Source: Porogramme epimiltina (lineage: Eukaryota > Basidiomycota > Agaricomycetes > Polyporales > Polyporaceae). Taken from it: a stretch of 64,000 bases of DNA. Shown here one piece after another: positions 44,008 to 55,146 of this stretch. The stretch lies in assembly GCA_900155495.1 (NCBI GenBank), contig FTLJ01000089.1, positions 36,137 to 100,136 on the forward strand, given 5' to 3'. The translations under genes and the position numbers were made by a program. The notes beneath the pieces were generated by a model. It was given only the letters and a program-made list of their open reading frames with translations, was not told the DNA's origin and searched no databases. Each line of letters starts with the position of its first letter. Within the stretch, counting starts at the first letter, position 1.

Positions 44008-45459
44008 CTAGAACAACGTATTCACCACCAACTCGACCCCCTCCTCCTCAAACCTCCCAAATGCCTCCTTCCACTTCCGCACCACCACGGGCTTCGCCCT
44101 CCCACGCTCAATTGCTATCCGCGGTCCTGCTGGGGGGTTCTCCACACGCGCCACAAGGGTGAGCCGGCGGAACCGCGGACACGGTCTTGCCACCTCCAGA
44201 TCTCCGTGCTTCCTCCTCGGCCCAAGGAGCGCGTCGGCAAACCGCGCGCACGAGGCTGCTGGGAACGGATCTGACCCGCCTTCAAATTTGGTCAACGTGA
44301 GCTCCTCGAGATGAGGGTGCGGCGAGAGCGCGAGGTGCGTGCAGAGCGCGTCGAACACCTCTTTCAGCCCTTTCTCTGTGTCTACGGGAACGGCCTGATC
44401 CTCCACCGTCCTATACTTTGATCGGCGTGCATAGCAGCAGCATTCGAGCTCAATACTGCGCAGCATGCTGCAACCCGCAAGTGCGGAGAAGAGCCGTGCG
44501 GGGTAGGGCCCCGTATCTGTGCAGAGAGCCCGGTTAGTTTTCGGATGTGTGGACCGGAAGATCGCCTGGGACCTCGTACCTTCGTTCTCGCGGGAAAGAC
44601 TCAATGAGACTCCAGGTGGAGTAGAGAACACTTTGAGCTCGATCTTGCGCAACGTGTCGTGCGACGCGCAGATGAGCGGTGTCCACCCAAAGTAGTCCTC
44701 TGCGCGAGGAAGGTCCGTCAGGCTATCGAGAATGAGGGTTTCCAAGCGCGCGGTGTTTGGGCCGAATGATGGGCAGCCAAGGAAGAGTTGGGCGCACGCG
44801 CCAGGGTCGATGTTTGTAGAGGAGGCGATGAGGGTTTTCAAGTTTAGACATGGGAACAACTTCTTCCCGACAGGCAGTTCCCCAGCGCTGGATAGTTGTG
44901 GCCTCCCGCCGGGGGAGGAAGCTGAGGAATTGACGTCGTGATCAGGGCCGTAATCTCCGTCCTCCGAAAAATACGTCGCGAAGAGCTGTAAGCATTCTAG
45001 TGCAGGTATCCTGACGAGTATATCTCTGAGGGAATCGAAGCTTGGTACACGGACTGCGATGAAGCAAAGTGTATGCAGCGCCGAGAAGCGCTCCCACGGA
45101 AAGCCGTCTGAGCTCATGTTCCTGGGAGATGCAAAGATAGCCGGGGGGCGGAAGCTGTCCTGGAACACGAGGGTCTTCACGAACGAGCCCAGTGCTGGGT
45201 CGGCGCGGAGGAGGCGTTCGAGCTCCTCTGCCCTGTCGAGGCGGCTGAGTGTGATGCGGCTGAAGATGATAGAGCGCGCGTGGTAGGAGAATGTGCGGTC
45301 AACAAGTGCGCAGCTGAAGAGCGTTGGGTCGTAGCGGAGGGTGGGGTCATAGCTGAAGCCGTGGTAGTCGATGATCTTGCATAACAGCTCAGCCGGGAAA
45401 AAGGATGAGATGCCTTCTGATCTTCCCGAATCTGATATCATTGATCCTCTGTACAACAT
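44008..45459 (-). CDS. F-box-like / leucine-rich protein
   Basis: The open frame is 483 codons. The N terminus SSFFPAELLCKIIDYHGFSY, then FSCALVDRTFSYHARSIIFS and ITLSRLDRAEELERLLRADP, fits the fungal F-box-like start followed by the LRR-like region (SFVKTLVFQD, LHTLCFIAV, LECLQLFATYF). Such proteins usually recruit substrates to SCF ubiquitin ligases; the substrate is unknown. A GTACGAGG...CTCTGCACAG segment of exactly 63 nt (about 44520-44585) looks like an in-phase intron, so the mature protein may be 462 residues. The start may be the first Met or MISDSGRSEG a few codons later. A truncated paralogue lies at 46027. Confidence 0.65.
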   Translation of the reverse strand: MLYRGSMISDSGRSEGISSFFPAELLCKIIDYHGFSYDPTLRYDPTLFSCALVDRTFSYHARSIIFSRITLSRLDRAEELERLLRADPALGSFVKTLVFQDSFRPPAIFASPRNMSSDGFPWERFSALHTLCFIAVRVPSFDSLRDILVRIPALECLQLFATYFSEDGDYGPDHDVNSSASSPGGRPQLSSAGELPVGKKLFPCLNLKTLIASSTNIDPGACAQLFLGCPSFGPNTARLETLILDSLTDLPRAEDYFGWTPLICASHDTLRKIELKVFSTPPGVSLSLSRENEGTRSQAIFRSTHPKTNRALCTDTGPYPARLFSALAGCSMLRSIELECCCYARRSKYRTVEDQAVPVDTEKGLKEVFDALCTHLALSPHPHLEELTLTKFEGGSDPFPAASCARFADALLGPRRKHGDLEVARPCPRFRRLTLVARVENPPAGPRIAIERGRAKPVVVRKWKEAFGRFEEEGVELVVNTLF

Positions 45460-46026
45460 CAGTGAGTGTCCAGACTTGCATGAGGATCAAATAGACTGAC
45501 GGTAAAGGAAAAGTGGGTGAGGAGATGGTGGTGGGAGCTTGCAACGACGGCCACCACGCTGGTCGGAGACCTGATCAACTTATGTAGCGACTCGTGACAA
45601 GGCTATGTTCGGCCACGAGTAGCGGCCGAAATCTCCACGACGCCTGTGGCGAACTGATTCTTGGACAAGTGTAGGATCACGGCGAGCAGTGGAAGACCGC
45701 CGAACCCAGCATCGAGGCTCGAGGGCGACAAACGTGCCTTAGCAAATCAACGGCACCACTTTAGCGCAGTGCTAAACGAGCGTGCTCATTCCTGAACACC
45801 CTCGAGTTCAATTTGGGGCGACGCACGCTCACGTAAGCGGTACTCAATCAGGTGACCTTGTCACTCCACAGTGCGAGGCCCGGGCCGCTGTCCCGGAGTG
45901 ACGAGTACATTGTAACCGAGTGCGTTGAAAACTGCTATGCATATTCACATGGCGAATTAGCTATAAGACACTCCAATCGTAATACACGGATAAGGCATTC
46001 AATTAGCATACTGGCTGCAGCTAAAA
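45460..46026. other. Upstream region of F-box gene
   Basis: It contains the ACGTAAG/ATCAGGTGACC block at 45828-45860. I see no gene. Confidence 0.4.
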
Positions 46027-46740
46027 CTACTTGTTTACCGTCAACTCAACCCCTTCCTCCTCAAACCTCCCAAACGCCTCCTTCCATCTCCGCGACCTCT
46101 CAGCCATCGCCCTGTCCCGCTCTCTCACCGTCGCATCCGACATCCCACACGTGCTCACCTGCTTACGCACCACCAGAATGAGCCGGCGGAACTGCGGGCA
46201 CGGCCTTGCCCCCGCCCATGCACCCATCCTCCTCTGCCCGAGGAGCGCATCGGCGAACCGCGCGCACGTCGCAGCAGAGAACGGCTCTGATGTGCTGTAG
46301 AGCGTGCTCACCGCGAGCTCTCAGAGCGCGTCGAACACCTCTCTGAAGCCCCTTTCGGCGTCGGCTTCGCGGCCCGTCCGGTAGTCCCTATGAATGCGGT
46401 ATCCGAGTGTGATTATGCGCAGTGAGGAGCATTCCGCAAGCGCGGCGAAGAGCCGCTCAGGGTAGGACTCGGGGTGTATGCGACGAGCCACGGGTCAGCT
46501 CGTGGTGCGTAAGATCATATGGTAATTCGTACCCCCAGCGTCCTTGGCAGGCTTCCACGGCGCTCCGGGTGGGGTAGAGAATACATTGAGTTCTACCCCG
46601 GTCAACGCCTTGCTGGACGCGTGAATAAGGGATCTCCACGCGAAGTAGCTTTCAGCGCAAGGAAGGTCATTGTGGTTGTCGAGGACAAAGGTCTCCAGCC
46701 GCACAGCGCCTTACCACAACGCCGCGGGCGTGGAGACTTG
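46027..46740 (-). pseudogene. Truncated F-box paralogue
   Basis: This is the C-terminal half of the F-box gene, duplicated. It reads RLETFVLDNHNDLPCAESYF, ELNVFSTPPGAPW, then an intron-like gap, PERLFAALAECSSL and GFREVFDAL followed by a premature stop. After a deletion of the HPHLEEL block it continues CARFADALLGQRR, RPCPQFRRLILVVRKQ and KEAFGRFEEEGVELTVN, ending with TAG at 46027-46029. There is no N-terminal F-box. Confidence 0.75.
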
Positions 46741-47062
46741 ATGGCAGGTAGTGTGGCGCACAGCGGTCCGTCCGGCCCGGAGGACATAGCTAACACCGAA
46801 CCCGATGAGACTAACGTCTAGGAGAATCGAACGCGAGCCCGGGAGGCTGACGCTAGCATCCGCACACCAGACCTTCTAGTGGCAATGTCAATATCGGCGG
46901 CCCGAAGCAGCTCGGAGTTGGCGAACGCAATCGAAAGGGTGATATAGATCCTTGTCGAACGTGCATGAATGCGGCCTATGGTGGCGCTGATAATGTACAA
47001 TGACCGATACTTCTCTATTGAAACGGCTTCGGAAGAGCGAGTTAAGAACCCCGGACCACGCC

Positions 47063-48110
47063 TCACATCTGCTCAAACGCAAATGTCTGCCCGTAGCCTT
47101 GTCAGCGTCACGAAACGACTAGCGTGGCCGGGTCGACTCACCGTATCCCACGCGTCCCCATACCTCTTCTTGTACGCGTCCATATCCCCAACCAACGCGA
47201 ATGCGTTCGAGTCCGGGACGTACACAACCGCGGCATTCGCCATGCGTCCGTCAGAGTTCGTCCATGTGGGCACGAGGCGGTCGCCGTACGGGTCGAGCGT
47301 CCACATCTCGGACTGCGCAGGCGACATGCCCATGTACGTCGCCTTGGCGAACGAGTTCTTGGCTGGGAGCGCCGCCCCTTGGGGCTCTATGGCGGGAGTC
47401 AGCGCGGAATAGGGAGAGTGGATCGCGCGAGACGCACCCTGCCCGGTACCGACGAGGTAGACAAAGTCGGCAGTGCCACTCTTCAAGTCCCTCCCCCAGT
47501 TCTCATGGCCCGTCGTCCCTCCCAAGAACGTAAAGTCCGCATATCCGTCCTACCGACACCCCGCCGTTAGCGCCTTCGGACCTCGAAAGGAACACCGAGC
47601 ACTTACCAGCGTTTCCATCCCAAACACCTCCGCAGACACCTCATCCTCGTCCTCGTCGGGCTCAGGACACACCGGCACGCGCACCGCCAATGCCTGCCCG
47701 CGCTCCGTCGTCATCTCATACTCTCCGTACGAGTTGCCCCCGCGGCCCACATACCCCACCGCCTCCACGCCCCCGCCTATCGCTACGCGCGCCCTGACGA
47801 CCCCCACCCGCTTCTCGCATCTAGCCTCTTCCTTGTCGTCTTCGCCTGGCGGGGGCGGGCGGCGCTGACGGCGGAGCGCGTTCATGACGCGCACGCGGCC
47901 CGCGGTGCTCGCGGCGACATGCCGCGTCGGGCGGCGGGTCGGGTTTGTATCATGCGGGCCGGCGGGGCGCGGGCGGCCGCGCGCGTCCAGGACGACCTCG
48001 TGGGTAGGGCAGACCGCGCGGGTGTCGAGGACCGGGGGGCGCGACGGCGGCGGGGCGGAGAGCGTGGGGGCGGCGAGGGCGAGGGCGAGAGCCCAGCGGG
48101 TGACATGCAT
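47063..48110 (-). CDS. S-family secreted protein (intact)
   Basis: 294 residues from four exons: 47607-48110, 47438-47549, 47142-47386, 47063-47086. The signal peptide is MHVTRWALALALAAPTLSAP. A Pro/Arg-rich stretch follows, then a beta-rich core: CEKRVGVVRARVAIGGGVEA, GYVGRGGNSYGEYEMTTERG, FGMETLDGYADFTFLGGTTG, KSGTADFVYLVGTGQ, QSEMWTLDPYGDRLVPTW, VVYVPDSNAFALVGDMDAYK, and a last exon coding TFAFEQM. This type of secreted protein recurs in Agaricomycete genomes; I know of no assigned function. It is the only undamaged member of the central block. Confidence 0.75.
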
Positions 48111-48876
48111 CTTGCAGGGGGGAGGGAGGATGGCAGAGAGCGTGGGCTACACGCGGGCTGGGGTACTTATGACCCCTGTGTGCGTGGAGAGCCCCTCAGG
48201 CTGATAGTGATCGAGCGTACACCACCATGTCGAATGAGGAGCCCCTGAGGGGCGCCGCGGCGTCGGAATGACTGTTGGGTCCGCCCACGCGCCGTATATC
48301 GAGCGGTGGTAGGATATCGTCTATCTTTAGGGGAAAGCATCGATTTCTAGCACACAACAGTATCTCCCACTAGTACGTCCAGACCTCCTGGACGGGACCA
48401 GGCAGACACAAACCTGCTCAGGTCCAACGTAAACCACATGCCCAAGCGCAAGCCATAATAGCGGACGCCTTCAGCTTGCGAGGACCGAGCAGTACGAGCG
48501 CATACAGTTGGGGAGGGGGGAGGAGTGGGATGGGATGGATCGAGGTCAGCCGCCAACCCCGTCAGCCTTGGCGGCCTCAGCCCGCAGTCCGTGACGACGT
48601 CACGTTATGTCACCTAATGTGACCCTATGTCACTACCCTGGGCGGCTGATATGCGCAACGATCGACCGCCGCCATTGTTGCCAATGCTTCCCGAATCCCC
48701 ACATTGGCCTCGACGAGGACATCCATCACTATTCCAAATGCTACTGTATTGCCCATACGAAGTATCTTCAAGAATTATTGAATTGTATTTGACTCGTGAA
48801 CTCTCGTACGCCCCCACCATTCAATAGCTTGTACCCCCTCAATAGCACACCGCGGTGACCGCCGCCGCCGACTCTT
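48111..48876. other. Intergenic, no gene seen
   Basis: It lies between the start of the S gene and the 3' end of the first hydrophobin gene. Short open frames near 48614-48820 are unsupported. Confidence 0.4.
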
Positions 48877-49311
48877 TCACGGAGCGGCGGGGACGCAACA
48901 GATGGATATAAGCGAGCCTGTGGTAAGAAGGGTGATTATCATATAGAATACTAACACAGAAAACCAATCCCTCAAGCTCACCAAATGAATTGTTAATGCA
49001 GCAAACAGCCAACGAATTCAAACTGCGACCGCTTGTCAGCCTCTTGAATACGATAGACGAGCGGACCTCGGGACTCACCAGCCGCCCCCTGAGTCAAAGT
49101 CAACGGCGATGATGGGAGAACATTCTAGTCCCACAAGTATGTCCACGTTTCGCAAGACCACGCCGATCGAATCCAGGATCTGTGCCGCGGACGAGTTGCT
49201 CGCCTTCTCGACCGCTTCGCAGCATTGGAGCGCGCCCACGCTGCATGTCTGGCCAAGAGAGGCGGTAGTGGAGGTAAGGAATACGACGGCAGCAAAAAAT
49301 TTAGCGATCAT
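48877..49311 (-). CDS. Class I hydrophobin 1
   Basis: 104 residues from exons 49079-49311, 48982-49022 and 48877-48917. Signal peptide MIAKFFAAVVFLTSTTASLG. Cysteine pattern: TCSVGALQCC (C-X6-CC), LECSP, then across the first splice C-LNSLAV-CC, and a final CC in SLISICCVPAAP. The spacing is that of fungal class I hydrophobins, small secreted amphipathic proteins that assemble into rodlet films on hyphae and fruiting bodies. The exon 3 end ICCVP in place of the usual GC-P gives one extra Cys next to C8. A TATA-like GATAAGAG on the minus strand lies about 80-85 bp upstream. Confidence 0.85.
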
Positions 49312-50069
49312 TGTACAATCGAATCGTATGTCAGCCGTAGGTAGTGAGTGCTTGGGAGGTGTTCGCTGGGGATTTGAGGGGCGGGGAGGGGCTCTTATCT
49401 CCGTGCCCATATCTGTCTCTGGCGCTGAAACCTTGTGTTAACACCTTATTTCTCCATGGATGCAAGGCTGAACTGAATAATGCTCCTTTCGAACATTTAT
49501 TTACGCAGCAACAGTTCTACAACCCCATCGAGGGATATTTTATGACCCCACTCTCATAGTACGTGCACATCACATAGCATGTTACGAGTTCATGTGCTTA
49601 TCTTCGCGGAATCTCTTATGTCCTCGGGTTGCGCACAACCATAATGATGGGTAGACAGTTCAGCAAAAAGTGCGCTCATGCAGGATCGATTCGTAACAGA
49701 GTGGCTCTGGTACACTTTGGAACCACTCTATCGTGGCGCCTGCCATTCGCTACTCTGGATCACCTCCACCAGGCACACGCAAAACGTCGATTCCGCTTTA
49801 ACACAGCGTCACTTCAACTCAAGCTTTGGAACGTTGCTAGTCGTGCGAACCCGCGAGCCAACCAGGGAAGCGACTGGCGTAGTGCAACCCGAGTTCGACC
49901 ACCTATCCCCGTAGAAGGCCCAGCATGCACACCGACGTACCACGGTGTGCCACCTGATCGTGTTTAAGCTGCACGCGGCTGCTCGCTCCAGTACGAAGGA
50001 ATAAAGAAGAGAGACAAATCCCACCTACTCTTGTGAGCACCGTCTTACTAGTTCAGGCCTCGTGGTCGC
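49312..50069. other. Intergenic, no gene seen
   Basis: Promoter side of hydrophobin 1 and the flank of the HNH fragment. No coding sequence is supported. Confidence 0.4.
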
Positions 50070-50338
50070 CGCAGCACATGGGATCTTGGAGAGGGTTGTG
50101 TACCCCGCAGATGTCCCAGAGAACGCCATCCGCGTCAAAATCAGCGCCTACCACGAATTAGACATGTTCAAGGGATGCCTGCGGGATGTAGAGGTGCGCC
50201 GCCCCCTCCTCTTCGCCGCGTCGTCGGTTCTGATTCACTCGCTCGCTCACGACGGGTAGACAGAGCACGGTGACGAGACGATATACCTCATGACCGGCTT
50301 CCACCCGCATGCCGCACTGGATCTCGGCAGGCACTAAC
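50070..50338 (+). pseudogene. HNH-family exon 4-5 fragment
   Basis: ILERVVYPADVPENAIRVKI and LDMFKGCLRDVE match exon 4 of the HNH genes (IVLAGDVPENAI, FEWCLVPTE). After a GTGCGC donor and a CAG acceptor, EHGDETIYLMTGFHPHAALD matches the exon 5 start (TEHAYDIRLMPSFHPRS). Nothing of the N-terminal domain or the HNH motif is present. It sits on the opposite strand to HNH gene 2. Confidence 0.75.
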
Positions 50339-50706
50339 AGGTATGTTCCTCTCACTTAATGCCTATGAGAATGTCCCTCGCCATGCCAAACACTGCCACA
50401 CGTACGATACAGAACGCTTCTCTCCGACAATTAAGCTATCTTCGACACATAAGAACGCTTGCGTATGATATCCCATCTTCTTCGTAAAACGCTCGCCCGC
50501 CGCATGCTCGTATAACTTCAATGGGGTTACTATAATTCGATCGGCGAACCTCGAGGCAACAACAAATGAAACACGGATCCCTAATATCCTCATGATGTCT
50601 GGTATATGTGCTCTCCTATTCCCTGCGGCAGGCTCCAAAAAGTTCGTACTCTGCTACCCATTACCCCGCCTGCCATCCCTTCTGCGCATGGTTGTCGCTG
50701 ACCCAT

Positions 50707-51120
50707 TTACGCAGGGCTGCAACCGATGGCGAGCATCGGAACTGTGATAGAGACAGTGAGTATTCACCAAAACATAATTTCGAGTGGCTGATCCCGCATT
50801 CTCACCGAACTCAGTGTTCTCGCAGCACACCTTCTGCAGCGACGCGCCGCTACGATCGCCAGTCAGCCTCCCGAATACGACGACGGGTATGACTCAGGGA
50901 CTAACCAGTTCCCGTTGGAGGAGGAGCACCCCGTGCCCACGTTCACATCGAGGTTTGCCGTGATGCCACCAATAACAAGCAAGAGACGGGCCAGGTTCGG
51001 ATCGTTCGCTGCATTCCCGACGTTTTGGCAGCACTGGAGCGTGCCCGCGTCGCACGTCTGGCCGAGGGCGGTGGTAGCGGCAGCAAGGAATGCAACGACG
51101 GTGAAGAGTTTAGCGAACAT
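50707..51120 (-). CDS. Class I hydrophobin 2
   Basis: 97 residues from exons 50906-51120, 50806-50849 and 50707-50741. Signal peptide MFAKLFTVVAFLAAATTALG. Cysteine pattern TCDAGTLQCC, GTGCSSSNGN, C-GASLQKV-CC, AIGCSPA. Splice positions are identical to the other three hydrophobins. C5 to C6 holds seven residues (CGASLQKVCC) where five or six is usual. A TATATA on the minus strand (51202-51207) is about 85 bp upstream. Confidence 0.9.
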
Positions 51121-51201
51121 TGTGCAGTCGAGTGAGGTGTCAGCTGCAGGTGGTGAACGCTCTGGAGGTGGGTGCTGGGCCTCTGGCGAACGGGATGGCG
51201 T

Positions 51202-51207
51202 TATATA
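51202..51207 (-). promoter_or_regulatory. TATA box of hydrophobin 2
   Basis: TATATA lies about 82-87 bp upstream of the start codon at 51120, the same distance as in hydrophobins 3 and 4. Confidence 0.45.
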
Positions 51208-51239
51208 CGCGCGTGGTGAGCCCCTTCTGACGCTGTAAA

Positions 51240-53032
51240 CTTGTCCTTCTCATAGACACTATACTGTACCGCTGAAGGCCGCCACTTCCCAAGCGCATGC
51301 ACACGTCAAACCCTTTCCCAACCTCATCAAATCATACTTTATGACCTCGTTACGCCGGTGCGTGTGCAAGCGTAGTTCTTTCCAGCTTCGTGTGCTTCAT
51401 CATTCCATAGTGCTTCTTGCGTCCCAAGGTTCACTTTACGGACGCTTCGAATCAACGACGGGTGCAGAGTTTCGGCCGAGTACATTCTTGTGTGAGCAAA
51501 TTGCAACATAGTAGCTCATATGCGCCCCTTCGAAACTAGTAATCTGCCAAGGCGTCCGCCGTTCGCGAATCGAGACTGCCTCAACCTGGTGCACGCCCTG
51601 GTAGATCCGCCATAACGCAACATTCCTTCCGCTCAGCCTGGCTGTAGGACCGTGCGAACATGGTGTGCCCTGGTAGGGCGACACTATGACGTACTGCGTT
51701 CTGTCTATCCCCACGAGAACGCCCCGCGCTTCCGCTCACCGACCGCGTCGCATCATGTGACCGCGTTTGAACGGCATCCCGCCTTCTGCTCCCGCGAAGG
51801 AAGAGCGAACTCAGAAGAGGGGAAGCAGAAGACGGAGCTCGGCCGCGCCCATGAACCCCTTCCTGCTGGTCCGATCTCGCCGCCGCACTCTTCTGCTCTC
51901 GGTGTCACGAAGGTGGCAACCCATACCTTGCATCTCTCCGTGATGGACGACCCCCTCTTACAAGGCCGTTTCCTCCAGAAGCTGGTGCGCTCCTTGTGCT
52001 CTTGACTTCCGTGGGCACATCTTTCTTTCTCAACCCTTGCGGCGCCCTTCGATAGAAGTCGGCGTCATCCCGGCCGCGAAGCTTCTAATCAAGTGGCGTT
52101 CTTCAACGACATAACTCTCTAGAAAGAATCGCCCGGGATTGGTCATTGTATCTGTACATTCTCAGCGAGGGTGCAGTGGTCGCTCTCAGAAGGTTCTGCT
52201 AACGAGCCGCGATGTTGAAGTTGCAGCTTCCTCCGACCAGTTTGGAGTCGCCTTTATCCTACGAGTGCAGCATTCACAACACTTCTACATCTACCCAAGC
52301 TGCAAATATGCTCAGTGGGAGTTTGCGGGACAGTATTCCTCCCTTGTCTCAGCCTTCGGAGCGTATAGAGACCCAAAACTTCATCATCCTCCCATCATAC
52401 TCGGCACCGCCGCTTCCGAAACCCACATCTGCGCCTGTCGCCATCCCAGCGCGTGTTCCGCGCGCCGTCGAAGGAGCTTGCACTACACCGACTCTCCGTC
52501 GGACCCCGCCGAAGCAAGTTCAGAAGACCTGGTTCCTCATCTCCGCCTCCGCCCCTGCCTCCGCCTACCTTTCCCGGGTCCGGATATCCGGACCTCTCAC
52601 CTTGAGTTCCCCCACTGATTCTCTCGTACTCCTGCCTCACACCCGACGCCGCCATAGTATCGCGTTCACACTAGGGGCACGTTTTCCGCCCTAGTGATCT
52701 CCCTGACCCTCTAGTCCAACGTCGGACGAGCAGTGCGGAGCATTGAGGGCGCCATGCTATCCACGGATTGCGGCGCGTGTGGGGTGTAGGGATTCGCGGG
52801 TATAACATCAAGGGCTGGTTTCTTTGGCCGCGGCGACGGCACTGCATCGAAGTCTTGATATGTAGTACAAATACGAATACAATAATGTCACAAAAGTAGT
52901 AGCCCCCAGCGCAAAAGTACCCAGGAGGCACGCCTGGGACTTCGCTATCTAGAAGCGCACGTATTGAGGGGGCGTCCGTGAGGGTTGGGGCCGGAGTCGA
53001 ACGAGGTTGAAGAGCGTGCTAGACGTTCAGCC
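51240..53032. other. Intergenic, no supported gene
   Basis: Open frames at 51652-52005 and 52212-52694 (the latter Pro/Ser-rich, MLKLQLPPTSLESPLSYECS) have no recognisable domain, no paralogue in the window and no flanking splice sites that I can support. I do not call a gene. Confidence 0.4.
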
Positions 53033-53069
53033 GATAAGATAAGATCGTGAGCCACAGCGGAGTTTGAAA
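53033..53069 (+). promoter_or_regulatory. Bipartite GATA/GGAGTTTGAA motif
   Basis: GATAAGATAAGATC followed by GCGGAGTTTGAAAC on the plus strand, pointing at the 3' end of HNH gene 2. No plus-strand gene follows, so here it may be a relic. Confidence 0.5.
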
Positions 53070-53176
53070 CCACGGGAGGTAGCCCGCCGGGCGTCGAACG
53101 TCCTAACCTCTGATCCAAACGCCTCCGTTGACCCAAACATAGACGCAAACAGAGCCGTGTGTAGCCGCTACCGCCG

Positions 53177-54693
53177 TCAACGCCCCTCCCTCCTCGCCCC
53201 CGCATCCACCCCGCACACCGCCTCCAGCACAAAGTCCACGCCGCGCGGCCCCACCCCCTCCTCCTCCGGCTTACGCCAGCCCGGGCGCAGCCTCTCCAGT
53301 ACAGTCGCGACACCGCTCCCGTGCAGGACGTGCGCGAGCGCGGCGTGCGCGCGGACCAGCTCCGGGCGCGGGAGCCCCGCCCCGCCCGTGTCGCGCCTGC
53401 TGTGGTCCGCGAACGCGACGCGCGTGCGTCCGGGCGGCGGGCGTAGCATCGAGCGCGGGTGGAAGCTCGGCATGAGGCGGATGTCGTACGCGTGCTCCGT
53501 CTGCACGCGTGAGGGGTCCAGGGGGCTCTAGGTCAGAACGGATGACGCCGCGGCGAGAGGGGAGGGGCAGGGGGGGGCGCACCTCTGTGGGTACAAGGCA
53601 CCACTCGAACGAATCGAATTCGTCATGCCCGCCCAGACAGACGCAGATGGCGTTCTCGGGGACGTCCCCGGCGAGCACGATCCGCTCCAGATCTCCATCT
53701 AGCGCTAAATATGTAGTGTCTGAGGAAGCTGCGTGTCGCGCGCACGGACGCCGCCTACGCTTCCGCGTCAATAACGCGCGCGCGAGGTTGCTATATGCGC
53801 GCGCACCGTCATTCCGTCCGCGGCGTCTTCGTTCGTGAGGGCTATCACCGAACCCCTCACGAGGTAGGGTGGACTCATCGCACAGACGCGCTTTCCCTCC
53901 GTAATGAGCCGTTTCTGCTCCGTCTTCGGCGCGCACTTGTCGATGAGGCCTGTGAAGTAGCACGTGTAATCTTCTCGGCGCACGACCTACTCCCCCGTAA
54001 GATATAAACCCCGCCCCACGCAGCGCACACAACGGAGCACGCACCGACTGCCTGAACTCGCGCCGGACCCACCAAGGCGTGAGCACCGCCGCGTCCCACT
54101 CCTCGTGCCACTCCTCGTCGTGATCCTCGCAGTCTTCCGGCGGGCCCCTGGGCGCAGCAACGACTGCGCAAAACATAACGTAAGCCCGCGCTCGCACCAG
54201 AGCGAAACGCGGACCCACAAGGCCACAGCATATACCCCACCCACGCCGTCGCGAGCCGCTCAAGCGCCTCCGCGACCCGCCCCCTCCTCACCTCCTCCTC
54301 CTCCTCGCCCTCTCCCTCGTCTCCACCCCCCTCGCTACTCCGCGCGCCCTCCGCGCACACGCACACCGCCGCAGAGACGTAGCGCGCCGCCGCCGCAGGC
54401 ATCCTGCACGTCTCCACAGCGGCGTACATCGCGTCGACCATCCCCGCCGTCGTGTACCCTCCCGCGGGCTCGGCCGTGGCGTCCTTAGGCCCCTCGAGAC
54501 GCACCGTCCAGGGAGGCTTGTTCTGGGAGGCGTACGCGGGGTCTTTGAGCACGGCGAGAGCGTCGGCGGCGCGCGCGCGGAGGGACCCGTCGGGGAAGCG
54601 CGCTGTGTCCCCGAGGACGCGCGCGAGGTCGTCTTCATCGTAAGGAAGTTGTACGATGCTGGCGATGTCGCGCGGTACATCAGAGACGGCCAT
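53177..54693 (-). CDS. HNH-domain protein, gene 2 (probably failing)
   Basis: Paralogue of 21914-24281. Exon 1 54219-54693 (MAVSDVPRDIASIVQLPYDE to LERLATAWVGYMLWP), exon 2 54045-54163 (AVLTPWWVRREFRQS), exon 3 53807-53986 (RREDYTCYFTGLIDKCAPK), exon 4 ending at 53583 (GDLERIVLAGDVPENAI, FEWCLVPTE), exon 5 53177-53500 (EHAYDIRLMPSFHPRSMLRP). Exon 3 has exactly the sister length, 180 nt. Two problems: the AHI of the HNH motif is replaced (SPPYLVRGSV), and exon 3 ends in phase 0 while exon 4 can only be entered one base out of phase, because TAG codons close the in-phase frame. Loss of nuclease function and possible pseudogenisation are inferred. Confidence 0.6.
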
Positions 54694-55146
54694 AAACCCC
54701 CCTAGTCCTAGTGACTTATAGGTCAGAAGAAACGACTGCAAAGTGCGAGGGCGCTAACCCCGAAAAGGATTCAAACTCCGCCATACCAGCCGCCACGCCG
54801 CATGCCGGTGCTTGCCACCAGCTGCCGCTGTGTTTCTTGACCGTCGCTGCGACTTGGTACCGCGCACGTCACGCACGTTCCTCCTCACTCATACATATCT
54901 TGTTCCTATTTTCGCTCTCCCGACTCGGTATCAACTAGAAGTGACCCACACGCTCCCGCATCGTCGTACGTGGTAGAGATATTGATATAGTGTGGGATCC
55001 CCTGAAGTAGAATACAGAACCAAACAAACCGAGAAAATGCCGGGTCCTCATGCGTTCGTGCGTGCGTGCAATGTGCAACCATCCCTCATCCTTCATGTGC
55101 AAACTCTCCAAACCCGATCTTGTGTCGTGCGTCCTCAAAGGCCCAT
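54694..55146. other. Intergenic with half-site upstream of HNH2
   Basis: GCGGAGTTTGAATCC on the minus strand (54768-54782) lies 75 bp upstream of the HNH gene 2 start, matching the second half of the bipartite motif; the GATAAGATAA half is absent. No gene is seen. Confidence 0.45.

Noticed and set aside
52212..52694. 160-residue Pro/Ser-rich open frame
   Set aside because: No domain, paralogue or splice support; composition alone does not justify a gene call.
53271..54263. 330-codon open frame on the minus strand across HNH gene 2
   Set aside because: It runs through predicted introns; only parts match the paralogue. The spliced model is better supported by exon lengths shared with gene 1.
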